Assembly (NCBI GenBank): GCA_946122785.1
Contig: CAMGYJ010000009.1
Span: 24,153,633 to 24,217,632 of the forward strand
Reading direction: 5' to 3'
DNA from: Linum tenue
Lineage: Eukaryota; Streptophyta; Magnoliopsida; Malpighiales; Linaceae
Length of the DNA: 64,000 nucleotides
Shown one piece after another: positions 12,911 to 24,994 of this stretch. Made by a program: the position numbers and the translations under genes. The notes beneath the pieces are model-generated. The model was not told where the DNA came from. It did not search any database and saw only the letters and a list, made by a program, of their open reading frames with translations. Every line of letters starts with the position of its first letter. The stretch's first letter is position 1.

Positions 12911-13300
12911 AGTGGTCACCCAAACTAATATCCCCTCTCAATTTGTTGATAATCTTTTTCACTTATTTCCCCTTTACTAACAAGATTGTGTTAGTTATTT
13001 ATTGCTTGGTGAATGTGTTAGAGTTGGAAATGAAATGATTTGAATAGTACTATACTTTGTTTTATGGATTAACGGATATATCGAGTGACATTGTTTTTTC
13101 GGCCCGAACCAAGTGGTCGCCCAAAATCGAATACTAATTTCCCCCCTCAATTTGTTGATCACTTTTTTCACTTCTTTCCCCTTTATTAACAAGATTGTGT
13201 TAGTTATTTATTGTTTAGTAAATGCGCTGAAGTTGGAAATTAATTATTTGAATAGTATTGTACTTTATCTTATTGATTAACGAATAGTTTAGGATTGAAT
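12911..13300. repeat. Imperfect tandem duplication, about 205-bp period
   Basis: The block starting AGTGGTC(A/G)CCCAAA at 12911 recurs at 13112. It includes a second shared anchor, CAAGATTGTGTTAGTTATTT, at 12981 and again at 13190. The copies differ by substitutions and small indels. Non-coding. Confidence 0.8.
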
Positions 13301-13327
13301 GCTTTGAATTTGTACGGAGAATGGTTG

Positions 13328-13510
13328 GATGGGAGGAGTTACGGTGCTAATTGTACAAGAGTTAGCACCGTCCTAACCAAGGGTTAGTAGTGATTTAGCT
13401 TAGATGTTGTATTGATTTTATAATAATCCGTAGTGATTTCGTTGTTTTTAGTAGCGTTTTTTGCTAGTTATCACGGTGCTAACCCCTATAAGGGTTAGCA
13501 CCTAATCCCA
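13328..13510. mobile_element. Small MITE with palindromic terminal repeats
   Basis: Two hairpins with the same arms sit about 105 bp apart. The left is GGTGCTAA...TTAGCACC at 13343-13369. The right is GGTGCTAACCC, a 6-bp loop, then GGGTTAGCACC at 13475-13502. Left and right hairpins are also inverted copies of each other, and the matching extends outward to GGATGGGA-like flanks. This looks like a foldback MITE whose terminal repeats are themselves palindromes. Confidence 0.6.
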
Positions 13511-13736
13511 TCCCAGAATGGTTGTATCTTTGTTGATTTTATTATTTATTAGATTCATTTAGTGTTATAATTGAATATATACAGGTTGATTATGAGCATA
13601 ATAACATTGGATATAAGGTGCAGGTACTACCCATGGGTACCTGAAAATCGCGGGTATGGGGGTATGAGGTTGAAAAACCTCCCATTGCGTGGGTTTGGAT
13701 ATTTGAAGGAGGATGAGTGATGAGGATGGTTAGGAT

Positions 13737-14443
13737 TAGGGATGGCAATGGGTCGGGTTGGGTCGGGTTTTGCCAAACCCAAATCCAAACCCATGGGTTT
13801 ATCTTTGAAAAAAACCCGGGGTAAAACCCACCGGGTTTGAAAAACTCAAACCCAACCCAACCCGTTGGGTATCCGCGGGTTCATGGGTATCCACGGGTTT
13901 TTTCGTAAAAAATTTACAATTACAAGTTATTATCAAAATTAAAGTCAAATATCAATCTCTCAATATAAATTATCCATATATAAAACACCATTCTAGAAAA
14001 TTCAAGCAAATCACAAATTAACTATACAAATTGTTCAACACCAATCTAAAAAACTCATGAAAATTGAAGCAAATCTAAAATTATCCATAAATAACATGTT
14101 TAATTGAAAGCTTCTTTCTTTCAATTAAGTTTCTTTAGTCTCCACTCCACTCCATAACATCAACTTCATTCTACACAATTAAAAAGAAAAAATTAGACAT
14201 GTCTCCACAAACATAAATAAGAATAGTTGTTTAGAATATTAAATATACTGAAAAAATTAATTATATGAGTGGGCGGGTACCCACGGGCCGGGTTTACCTA
14301 AACCCAAACCCAACCCAACCCGATGAATAGTGAACGGGTTTAAACCCAAACCCGGCCCAAAACCCGTCAACACGGATTTTACCCGCGTTGACCGGATTGG
14401 GTCGGGTGGGTACCCGTGGGTTCGGGTTTTGTTGCCATCCCTA
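13737..14443. mobile_element. hAT non-autonomous element with perfect TSD
   Basis: A 707-bp element with perfect 12-bp terminal inverted repeats TAGGGATGGCAA and an identical 8-bp target duplication GTTAGGAT at 13729-13736 and 14444-14451, diagnostic of hAT transposition. Subterminal regions are dense in GGGT/ACCC words, typical transposase-binding clusters. The middle is AT-rich and non-coding, so it depended on a transposase supplied elsewhere. The flanks (about 13611-13728 and 14452-14620) carry similar but more decayed GGGTACC-rich sequence, so it seems to be nested in an older relative. Confidence 0.93.
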
Positions 14444-14451
14444 GTTAGGAT

Positions 14452-16984
14452 AGGATAGGGAAGACAACATGTCGGATATAACTATCCATTATCCTACCTA
14501 AATTAATTCGGATTTTATTCATACTCATACTCATGCAATATTTGGGTAGAAAATTAAAATCATGTCCATATCTAGTCAGGTTTAGGTATCCATGGATATT
14601 CATGGACAATATTATTTTTCCTTTATCTTCTCAACTAGTTTATTAATAATCACAAATATATTAAGTGAAAAAATAAATAAAAAATAACCAACACTAAGAG
14701 AAATAAAAAAAAGGAACACTTCATGAGATGCTACAAATATACTAGGAATATGTTAAAATATGTATAATTGATACCAACAGTTATGAATGCATGCATAACG
14801 AAAATCATTAAATAGTTATAAAAATTATCCAACTGTACCAAAAACATTAAAATCAATACCATAAATAAAACAATTCGTACTAGTCTTTGAGGGTCGAAGG
14901 ACCTACTGGTTGGTTCAGCCAACAACCAGAAAATCGAATTAAGGAAGTGAAGGTAAGACTTTTCAACTGTTTCAGTCACTAGTTCTAATTGTACATATAA
15001 ACCAGAACATGGAGTAGAGGACCGGAGGCTTGTTGTTCCATTTCAGCACTCCCCTGTCTTCCGTAAAGTAGTATTGTGAGGAAAATCGAAGGATCACGTT
15101 CTTTGAGAGTGACGCACGAGAGCTAAGTTTCTCACCACTTGAATTTGAAAATACATATGAGTACAATTGCATTCTCACATTTGCAAAATCAAACAACAAA
15201 GCAAGTTTTGAAAATACATACCATTAAGTAGGACTGTTAATTATATTTTTGTTTGTTTTAACTTTTTTCATTGTTTTATGAACTCGAGCTGGGTCTTCTG
15301 ATTGGACAGTAAAACCATCAAACTTGTTATAATAGTGGTTTGGTTCACTTTCTTGGATGCCTAGAGGCGAATAAAATGTATTTTAAAGGTTTGGCATGAA
15401 TTCAAATGACCACCCCTATTTGATTGGTCCATTAATTTACTATTTTAACCACATAAAATGGAACATAAAAATTAATATAAACTATTATTTGAAGAAGAAA
15501 AAAATAATATAAACTAAGATAATATAACCTGAATTACTATGTGCTTCCTTTTCTTCGTTTCTTAGCCTCCTAGTCGACGTATGTGATCCACTATGGATCG
15601 CCACCTTGATTACTATCTTGACAACACTCTCTATCTCTACCATAGTCAAATATTTAGCAGCTAGACTTTTGTTAGGTTCATGTATGGAGCAAACTCTATT
15701 GAACTGTTCATTCTATTAAATAATACATGTAATGTGTACATACCTTTTTCTTCATGAGATAGAGAAATATATAATTCCCCTCATGTTGTCATGTGGGTTC
15801 AGTATGGAAAGAGTACATTGATGCCTGCCTGCCTGCCATTACCATACGTACGTGTGTTAGCGTTCGTTGACTAGGATCCTATGTATAAAATTGAGTTTGA
15901 GATCCGATTCGATTCCATTCATGCATATATATGTCCATCAGCAAAGCAAGATTGTCGGTTCCAGTTTCTCCATCCACAGTTTGTCCACTTAGTTTATGCT
16001 TCGTTTGTTTGGGTTACACTGACTTACATATATGATAAATGTGGTTTAGGGTTTCGATTAGACTGACGGCAGATGAGGCTGTTTAAAACGACAAGTGTGC
16101 CTTCTTAATTATAGTCAAGTTTTAAAAGTAAATAACAAAAATTATCATCTTATTAACTGGAGCAGTACTAACAAATGCGGGGGGATTAAAAAGTAAGGTT
16201 TGGTTATTTAATGGAATTTTTTTAGCTCTTATTAATCTCGTGGAGGAACTGTAACGTGACGTTGTAGAAACTGAGGCGGGAAGTCGGTTGAGAGGGTTGA
16301 CAAAAGAAGACAAATCATCGTCATGTCTACTCGAAAGGCGCGTGTCGACCACCTACCCTCGCTAGTCGCTAATTAATCAATACTTGTTTACTATTTTACT
16401 TAGCCAAACAGACCTCATTAAAGTATCCTCTTCCTCTCTAATCTCTATCCCTCCAGCTCCAAGGACCTTTCCTCCCCAACTTCAAAGATGCCCTACAGAT
16501 AAAGGACAGAGTTGAACCAATTTTATTTATAATTTATTAATTTATTAAAAAGGAAGGCAGGCAGGCAGCCTGCCCCACGCCCCATCTCCGAGGCCAAAGT
16601 CCATGAAGAAGTGACGAACTCATTTATTTAATGGTATTTCTCATTTCTGTGGTCTCAGGCCCAGGTCCAGGCCCAGCCCATTCCCTAACTCCCAAGTCCT
16701 AACCCCATTCCCACCTAACATACCTACCTTCCCATTCAATTCTAGTCAAATTACATACAAAATATACTTCTTTTTCTCCAAAGGGCAATTGATTAGCACT
16801 TTTTTTTATTATTATCACGAACTAAACCCTTCTCATTTAAAAAAATCAACACAAAGTTACACATCTTATGCATATGATATTCATCTTTAAAAATCTTCAT
16901 TATTATTCTGTTCATACCAGCTACCACGCCAATGAACTTCCCCCTCTTTCTCAAGAAGTTGATGTCACTACTTAATCAATCCAT
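14452..16984. other. Intergenic, no gene recognised
   Basis: AT-rich. The first about 170 bp look like decayed hAT subterminal sequence. Short frames at 14731-15199, 15881-16066 and 16122-16352 show no family resemblance. A GGCAGGCAGGCAGCCTGCC palindrome lies at 16555-16573. Confidence 0.45.
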
Positions 16985-17653
16985 CAGAGTATGGTTATGG
17001 TTGCGGTCTTATGGCGGCTTTTGAAATCCGAAAATTGGGTTGTATTTGAAGGGAAGCAATTTTGTGTTATATCATTGATGCGGTAGTATCATCAACAGGT
17101 CCAAGAATGGATAGGCTTACCCGCACACCGAGTGACTTCGTCCTCCAATCCCCCTTTTGCAAGTGAGAATGCTTCAAACCCAGTATTGGCCACTTGCATG
17201 TGAGATGGTGCAACAAGGCAGGGCTCACACTCGACAGGGGAAATAATTATCAAGGACCTGAGTGGTTCGAGTGTCTTGGCTCGCGGAATTCATATTCAGG
17301 ATATCGATGACCCGCTTACAGTTGAACTTTTAGTGCTCCACGAGGCTATCCAGTGGTGTCTGGATTATGGTCTCTCGCAGGTTAGGTTTGAAGGAGATGC
17401 GAATGTGGTCATCGATAAGATAAATCAGGTTGATGCTCAAGATAATCATTTTGGAATCATTCTCGCGGAAGTTTGTGGTTTGCTGGCAAACTTTAATGGT
17501 CTTAATGTACGATCTGTATGTCGGAATAGCAATCGGGTAACTCGTTTGATGGCTAGAAAACCCTTTCTTTGTATCAGACTACGTGTTGCTTTTTTTTTTA
17601 TATTTTCTTTCATGAACGTAAACCAGGCTATAATCCAATTTCTTGTAACGTAA
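16985..17653 (+). pseudogene. LINE ORF2 C-terminus with plant RNase H (RVT_3) domain
   Basis: One frame carries the end of a plant LINE-type polyprotein. A WRLLKSENWVVFEGKQF-like block from the C-terminal region of such polyproteins precedes an RNase H domain containing DGATRQG (first catalytic Asp), ELLVLHEAIQWCLDYGL (catalytic Glu), VRFEGDANVVIDKIN (Asp) and the SVCRNSNRVTRLMARK ending. Two in-frame stops interrupt it, TAG at 17084 and TGA at 17201, the latter directly before the catalytic DGA. The reverse transcriptase is absent. It could instead derive from a stand-alone RNase H-like plant gene, but the preceding block favours a LINE. Decayed, non-functional. Confidence 0.75.
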
Positions 17654-18591
17654 TATACTCTAGAAATAAGCATTACAAATTTTCTAATTCTTATAAACCC
17701 ATCTAAATATCTTCATTTATGTGTTGTAACAATGCTCGATCGTCCAATCAGCCCACAATAGAGGAAGGAAGAAAATCAACACGTGGTGGAATTGTGATAC
17801 ACGTGAAAGGCTAATCCACTTGTGTTCTGAAAGCATCACAAATGGCTCATGTCTTACATTACATGGTCCAATTGTGATGGGGACGGTGGCAGATGAAGAG
17901 AGACTGGAATAACGGATCGACTCTCCTTCGGTTCTTATGTAAGCTTGTAGTCTCAATAACTTTAGTTGAGAAATGTTTGATTATGTATTTTTTTTTATAA
18001 GAAATTTGGAGTTTGGCAAATTGTCATTACGGTACTTCAACAAATGGTGAATAATAAAAACAATTCACTAATTCAATCATTTTAATCCAATCCATGAATT
18101 CATAATAACCTCTACAATAATTATCATCCTGTTTTATATTGTGGAATTTAATTTTTGGAAAAAGCAGTACTTAATTACTAAAAAAATTAAAATATTAGTG
18201 ATCATTAAATCAACTGGTCCGAGAACAGAACACTTACAGGATTACACACTTTCAATAATAGGTGGTCAAGTTTGGTGTCCTGTCACAACTTAATCGTGCA
18301 TTAAATCAAATGTCAAAGGCAAATATATTTCCACTGATTAACGTGAAGATAAATATTATATATTTAACAAACGTCGTGGGAACATAGATATTAATTTAGT
18401 TATAACTTTCCTGGTCGCATGGCCAGGGTTATATAAACCTCGTTAGGAGCTACATATATAACCTAGATACATGGATTTACTGTACCTAATCCGCCGGCCT
18501 AAATTATAAAACTTATGGGTTTTCCTACGTTAACTTGAAGTACGGTAACTTGAATTTTTTTTACCAGCTACAGCAGGTTTCACATGTCGTA
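17654..18591. other. Intergenic, no gene recognised
   Basis: AT-rich sequence. ACGTG words near 17780-17810 and a TATATAAA-like word near 18430 are not followed by a credible gene. Confidence 0.45.
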
Positions 18592-19081
18592 TTACGTAAA
18601 ATACAATAGGCATTACGTAATGGTTATGTAACATATGATAATCTTACGTAACAGTTGTAAAAGATCATTACGGAAGCCTTACATAATAGAATGTGTCTTT
18701 ACATAATGAGTATTAACCTCGCGTTACGTAAAATGCTAAGTCATTATGGAAGCCTTACGTTACGCTACCGATTTAAGTGTTACGTAAGAAATAACTGTCG
18801 TTCCGTAACCTTTACATAATGGAGGGTCTTTTTACGTAATGCATTAACTTTGCGTTACGTAAAGTGCTAAGTCATTACGGAAGCCTTACGTAACGCTTCA
18901 GATTTAATTGTTACGTAAGAAATAACTGTCATTCCGTAACCTTTAGGTAGTGAATGTGTATTTTACGTAACAGTTGTAAAATATCATTACGGAAGCCTTA
19001 CGTAATAGAAGGTCTCTTTACGTAATGAGTATTAACGTCGTGTTACGTAAAGAGCTAAGTTATTACGGAAGCCTTACGTAA
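18592..19081. repeat. Tandem/satellite-like array of TTACGTAA palindromes
   Basis: Fourteen exact TACGTA palindromes in 490 bp, almost all within TTACGTAA, plus degenerate forms (TTACGGAAG, TTCCGTAAC, TTACATAA). Longer units repeat. One starts (G)CGTTACGTAAA at about 18722 and recurs at 18853 and 19040 (period about 131, then 187). Another, TTACGTAACAGTTGTAAAA, occurs at 18643 and 18962 (about 319 bp apart). No coding. TACGTA is the A-box core bound by plant bZIP factors, but whether this array binds anything is unknown. Confidence 0.9.
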
Positions 19082-20239
19082 CGCTTCTAATTCAATAAGA
19101 ATTAAAAAAGGAAAGGTTAAAATATGGAAAGACAACTCAATGTGAAAAAAGGAAAGAAAAAAATAAAAAAGGTAACTTGGGAATGTGGTGACCGGCAACC
19201 CATGTTGCCATTTATTTTTATACATATTTTTTATTTCTTTAATCAATGGTTTAAAATAAGTTTTGTCAATTTTAACGGTTTAGATCTATGCAAGTTACCT
19301 AACTTAAAATTATACTCAAGTTATTGTACGAGATCCCTAAAAATTATATATTGATCACACCGTCACTAATCTGACCGCCGAACTTCTTTCTGTACTTTTT
19401 TGGCCTTGGGCCTCCCTTCAATTATTATTATTTTTATCCGGTATATTCCGTTTACTCGGAATACTTCTAGTATAATATCTTCATATATAATATCTCCATA
19501 TGATAAATCACCGAGTTTGATATATGATACTATATCCTAATTTTTAATAAATAATCTCAAGTATCGATTCTCTAAATATAAATTCAAAGATCAAGTTACA
19601 GAAAAGATAATAATGGATGATTCTTATTCGCCGAAATACTACAAAGTGAATTGGATGGTTATATATCACTTGGAGTATGATATACTCCAGAAATACACCT
19701 CTCCTTACTGGTGATATTATAAGTATGGGTGGTAAATTTAATAGATCAAACATGGACAACTTTTAGAGATGGTAAAAATATTCACAACTGTAGATGTTTG
19801 TACGAAACTAACCTAATTAGGTAGAGTAAAACTCAAACCCGAAGAATTATTAGTGGATATGGGTAATACCCGAACACGAATTTTACTAGTAATGGGTGGA
19901 CATGATTTTCTCACTATCCAACCCGACCCGCTCGATTATACACAATAAAATGTATTTTATATAAGAATGGTCATTGTTTTTCTAAACATATTTGATATTT
20001 AATATACATATATATATATACTATTTTTTGTAAACTTATGTTATTTTTAACTAATTTTCTTCATTCTAATAATTTAGTATCATAATTTTCACTTATGTAA
20101 TGTCACTACACGTGTGAATATTAACATATTGGTTGTAGTTGACTAGTTATAAAGATAAATTATTACCCATGAGTAACCGTGGATACTCGAAACCCAATCG
20201 GATATGAGCATGATGCTAATTTCCTACCCAATTTTTATA

Positions 20240-20912
20240 TAGGGGTGTCCCTTTCAAATTTAGATTAAATAAAATTAAAAATTATTGAATAAGATACTAT
20301 CCGACTAATTCAAGTTACAATAAAAGTCAATGATGTATTACTCACTGTCTACAGTGCTCAACAAATGTCTTTCAACATATCTTATTAGACAATTATTCAT
20401 GAACTGATCGTCTATTTGATTCCGAAATTTCTTCTTGAAGTAACCTAAAGGTGAAAAAGCTCTTTCAACACTTAGAGTTGAAATCGATAAAATAAATTCA
20501 ACTTTGAGAAGCAAATAGACCAATGGATATGATAAATTTCATTTTTTCCCCCACCATCAACTCATCTAATTCATTAGTTACTTTTAATCCATAAAATAAC
20601 TTATAATTTTTACCACTGTGACATTAATTCTCAAAATCATGTAGAAGTAAAGAATCAGAAAGGTGACCGAACTCTTCAGTATAAGGGATAGTTCGTGGAT
20701 TTAATTTTAGACTTTGGAAAATTTGAGGATATATGAAAAAAATCATAACAACGTAAATGAAGAAGTGTAGTCAAATAGAAAAGGTATTTACTAATAACTA
20801 CTATATTATAGATTCGAATCAATAATTTACTTTTTATTTTTTTCATACTCAAACTACTGCTGATATTGATTAATTTTTCTCCCAAAATTTGGGGGTGTCC
20901 CGCGACACCCCA
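20240..20912 (-). mobile_element. hAT transposon remnant (inner)
   Basis: Begins TAGGGGTGTCCC and ends near GCGACACCCCAC, imperfect inverted termini of the (T/C)AGGGGTGTC hAT type. The GGGTGTCCCGCGACACCC palindrome at 20893-20910 belongs to the right end. Only about 670 bp remain, carrying the end of a transposase on the minus strand. No target duplication found. Confidence 0.5.
20338..20523 (-). pseudogene. hAT transposase C-terminal dimerisation segment
   Basis: About 60 residues containing STLSVERAFSPLGYFKKKFR followed by NQIDDQFMNNCLIRYVER, the ending of plant zinc-finger/MYM-type hAT transposases, in which the (T/S)xxVERAFS motif and the NRMxDxxLxxCLVxYIE block form the dimerisation helices. 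The DDE catalytic core and zinc finger are gone, leaving a terminal exon fragment inside the remnant element. Confidence 0.75.
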
Positions 20913-21004
20913 CCTCTCCACCTGGGTCTACCCTTGGATATAACCCAAACAATTTTTGAAAGGTTAATGGATAAGCACTATCCGCACAACCCATTGCCAT
21001 CCTA

Positions 21005-22587
21005 GATAACCTCTACTTACTCATTTTCTCAAATAAAGAAGGGAGGCATCTGCTATGCTAGCCGTGGGAGGTCCATACATTAATTTATAGGAGCGGATTG
21101 TGTATTAGATTCTATGATTTAATAGGATGCCTATTGTGTTCAATAATATTATCATCGAAGCTTGATGTCAATCTATGCTTATATCATCTACTGCTTGAGT
21201 TGTTTCGATGTTGTGATTATTAGATGCTTTAGTTGATCGATGCTTATGATTTTATTCTGAATGTTACTATAGTGTCTCATTTATACTACTGTGATGGTAA
21301 AAAAGGAAGCTAATCCCATGTAGTAGGCATCTTCATTAGGTGTGTGTAGAAGGAAGGTACACCCTTCTATGTCTTGAATAGTGGTGATGCTTGATTCTTA
21401 GATCATCGATGCAATAGACTAGAGTTATGGTTCATAGAAGCCCAAAATTAACATTTTGTTGTCATAATTTCCTTGTTCTTCATTGATTAGGTGATGACAT
21501 GAAGCGAAAACACGCGTTAGTTAGTCAAATCTCTATCACAAGAGGCGCATGCACGGGCAGAGAGTGTCCTAGTGGAAGGGATAGGTCATAATTGTAGAAG
21601 AAGCACTGAAACATCTTATCATTGAGAATGAATGCATGATAATCTAGAATTGCTATCTAAACATTACTTTTCTTGCTTGCATTGTTTATTTACTTTTCTG
21701 CATAGTAGATTAGGATCTTGACATATAGGGCACCTCAATCCACAAATTTCACCTTTATTTGAGTATTATTCGAATAAAATTTGTTAACTTGGAGTAGTTA
21801 CTATTAAAAGACCATGTGAAATACGACTCTAGACACATCTAAAAATTTATGTCTTGAATACTACATCAATTGGCCATAGTGTTGGGCCTTCATGTTCCCT
21901 ATTTACTTTTGTGTTGCCCTTCCTAGAATATGTATGCACTCTAAATTTTGCTCCACTCTTTGAGGTGCAGTACCAAATATTATGAGACCGTAATGGAAGT
22001 TATACTGAAAAAGTCAATGAAAGAGTAGTTTTTATTAAAATTGTGATTTGGCTATTATTCAATCATTTCATACTAATAGAACTAACAATGGACTTGAGTT
22101 TCGGTACCCAATATTCCGGGCGACCTAGTGATAGCTACGATTCTAAAACATTGTGCAATACAAGCATCTTCCTATCAAAACTAAAAAAAATCGTAAGTGG
22201 TGGTTGTATCATTATTGGGAGAATGGATTCTTCTGAATGACATATTCATCAACCTTGATTGCATACTTTTCTGTGGAAGGACCGATATATGCTGGTCTGT
22301 TCTTGGTGGCATCAAATTTTTCCCTCCAGCTTTGTTTCGGCAATTCTCATTGCAGGTTGACGAATGGCGCATCTTATTTTGTTTGTGAAATTTTAGGGTG
22401 ATTCACAACTGGTTATTCATTTGATGACTTTGAGTGATTTGTCTCATGACTTGGGAGGAGTTGGATGATATTCGCGTGATGCATGTCCTCCACATATATG
22501 TTGGTTTCTTATTGTTTTGTTCCTTGCTTCAATAGAGCTGTCAATCTTGTGACAAAAAGTCGGGTCGGACTGGCTGGTTAGACCGAC
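21005..22587. other. Intergenic; possible LTR-end-like words near 21720-21850
   Basis: No gene accepted. The stretch around 21720-21850, ending with words like CATGTGAAATACGACTCTAGACAC, resembles the end of some plant gypsy LTRs, but I cannot find matching termini. TAGAGCTGTCAATC near 22533 looks like a hAT left end. Confidence 0.35.
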
Positions 22588-23765
22588 AAGCAAACGTGCG
22601 GGACTGTGAATATTAAACTGACACCTACCTTTTTTGCTTTTGTCAATTAATAATTAAGAGTAATGTCTATTTTTTATCCAAATCTTTTTCAGATTTTTTT
22701 ATATTATCAAAACCTATTAAGATGCTATTAATTAGTCAAATCTTTCGTAATGCATCAAAATATTAGTCATTTTTATGTTATCGTTAATAATTTTGTAACT
22801 ATTTTGTTAATTAAAATACTAAAATTTTGCAAAGTTTACATTCATGTGTCTCTTTCAAGTCAGTATCATGCTGCCAAGTCAATATTATTAACAAAATTGC
22901 TAACTGAAAGTTACCATTTGGCTAACTCTTAGTATTTCGATAGGTTTGGATAATATAAAAGAATCTGAAAAAGGTTTAGATAAAAAATAGACATTACCCA
23001 ATTATTAGAATATATAAAGGGTGAGTGTTGTATTAGGGGTCTGGTACGGTTAAGAGTTAAGACAGGTATATCATAACTACTGTGCACCTCCCCCTAATTA
23101 TCCATGTTGTTTCCCCTACGTAGATGGCTTGGCCGCTGGCCAAGTTTGGCTCTCGCACTGCCGAAAACTTAGACATACCGACAGCCACTTTCACTTGTGG
23201 CTACCCTCTTTTCTTTTGTGTTTCTTCTCCGCTCTACCCTCACTGTTGCCCTCCCCTCCACCCATCGATTTCTTTTCCTCGCTCTCGCCTAGAATATATA
23301 AAGGGCTAGTATTCTATTAGGTGTCTGGTACTGTGTAGAAAGGTATATCGTAACTATTGTGTACCTCCCCTAATTATCCATGTCGTTTCCTCCTACGTAG
23401 ATGGCTTGGCCGCTGGACAAGTTTGGCTCTCCCACTGCCGATAATTTAGACATACCGGCAGTCACTTTCACTTGTGGTTACCCTCTTTTCTTTTGAGTTT
23501 CTTCCCCTCCACCCATCGATTTCTCTTCCTCGCTCTCGCCTTTACGCCTAGATACAGGGTAAGTATGCTTCTTCCTGCTGCTCAATTGATCAGCCGACAG
23601 GAGGAGAGGAAGAGAGAAATCCCATAGCTTAGTTTTCTCACCCAATCATAAGAATTCTTACGTTTTAGAACTATGAATGATAACTTCCTTCTTTCACCCA
23701 TTGGTTGAGTCCACATAGCTTAACTCCGTGACAAGTTACGATGATTACTATTTTATAGTAATCAC
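22588..23765. repeat. 1.2-kb dispersed repeat, copy A, with internal TATA-leader duplication
   Basis: Homologous over its length to 61604-62795. Inside, a roughly 280-bp unit starting GAATATATAAAGGG is present twice, at 23008 and 23292. Each unit has a TATA box, then a pyrimidine-rich leader ending in TCGCTCTCGCC. After the second unit comes a donor-like GGGTAAGTA (about 23560). It resembles captured promoter plus 5' leader sequence; no protein follows. Confidence 0.85.
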
Positions 23766-24045
23766 TAAAGGTGTCAAAACATAGTCCGACCCGACTAACC
23801 CGTTCGATTAATCCGACCCGCAACTCGACTGCAACCCGAATTGACTAAAAGTCAATGACCCGCAACCCACCGACCCACAACCTGATTGATCCGTGACCCG
23901 ATTAACCCGTGACCCGATTAGCCCGCAACTCGATTAACCCGAATCCGATTAACCCGCAACCCGATTAAACCCGTAACCCGATTGACCCTAGCTCGATTGA
24001 CCCAAACCTGACTAACCCGTAACCCGCCCGGTTGACCCGAATAAT
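23766..24045. repeat. AACCCGAT-type minisatellite (hAT subterminal)
   Basis: Begins TAAAGGTGTCAAAAC, like a hAT left terminus, then about 14 degenerate units of the AACCCGCAACCCGATT kind. The same minisatellite is found at 61130-61366 beside the other copy of the dispersed repeat. Confidence 0.75.
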
Positions 24046-24994
24046 TACTATATTATATATTATATAGTCTTTCAAAATAAAATTTTTTGGTTGTAAGTGT
24101 AAGTAAAATTATTTTTTCATTTTGTAAAGGAAAGTTCCAAACATGAAATCGAGTTGAAAGTATGTATTTTAAATAAAATTAAAAAATGAAGTTCACTAGA
24201 CCATTAAGTTCTTTAAAAAAATTTCAAAAACAAATATTAAATCAGCATAATGCCAATATTAATAATATATAATTAACAAGAGAAAGAAAAAATGAGACTT
24301 TTCTTTTGCTTTGGTTATAATAAGAGAAAGAAGTGGGAAATTTTTTGCGTTTTCAACTTTTTGTGAAAAAAAAAGAGAAAGAAAATTTGGTACTTCAGGA
24401 TTTGGGAAAAGAAAGAAGGGAGAGTTTTGGTGTTTTTTTATTTATAGGAAGAGAAAGAGGTGAGAGATTTTTGTATTTTTTATTTATGGAAAAGAAAATA
24501 AGTGGGAAATATTGTGTTTTCAATTTTTTTGAAGAGAAAAGGGAGGAAAAACTTATCACAATTTTACATGATGATTTAGGAGTCTAACATTTAGTGACTA
24601 AAACATTGTTTATAGCAAACCTTACTATAGCTCATAACAATTTTTGCATATGATGATTTAGGAGTCTGACATTTTAGTGAAGAAAAACACAAGAAAATAT
24701 ATTCAGATAGAGTCTCCAATGCAATTGCACAAACTCAAGAAAATACGAGTGATCGACGCACATATAATCAAACTATGATGCACTAGTGATGAAATCAAGG
24801 GGTGCTCATAAGTCAACTTAATGATATGGATCACAAACCAACTTGATTAGCTACTCATTACATAGCTCCTAGATTGGCCTACTAAAATTCATATAACTCG
24901 TAGGTTGGTTAGATTACATATCTTCCAACCTATTGCTAATGGTATAACTATTAGTTTGGTTATACTTCATATCTTACAACCTAGTCATTGTAGA
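24046..24994. other. Intergenic with A-rich imperfect tandem repeats
   Basis: At 24310-24560 a block with the words AAGAGAAAG, GTGGGAAATTTTT and GTTTTCAATTTTTTTG is repeated imperfectly three times. An open frame across it is low-complexity and rejected. The rest shows nothing recognisable. Confidence 0.5.

Larger units (their letters stand above)
19764..21004. mobile_element. Old hAT element interrupted by another hAT
   Basis: Left end TAGAGATGGTAA and right end TTGCCATCCTA are degraded versions of the TAGGGATGGCAA termini seen at 13737. The flanks GACAACTT and GATAACCT match at six of eight positions, a possible decayed target duplication. Subterminal ACCCGA/GGATAT-rich words occur at both ends. 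The middle holds an unrelated hAT remnant (20240-20912). Confidence 0.55.

Noticed and set aside
18592..19081. Repeat array considered as a CRISPR-like array
   Set aside because: Plant nuclear context, palindromic units with irregular spacing and no cas genes; it is a satellite or foldback-like repeat.
24333..24587. 84-codon open frame rich in Glu, Lys and Phe
   Set aside because: Encoded by A-rich imperfect tandem repeats; no codon bias or homologous motif.
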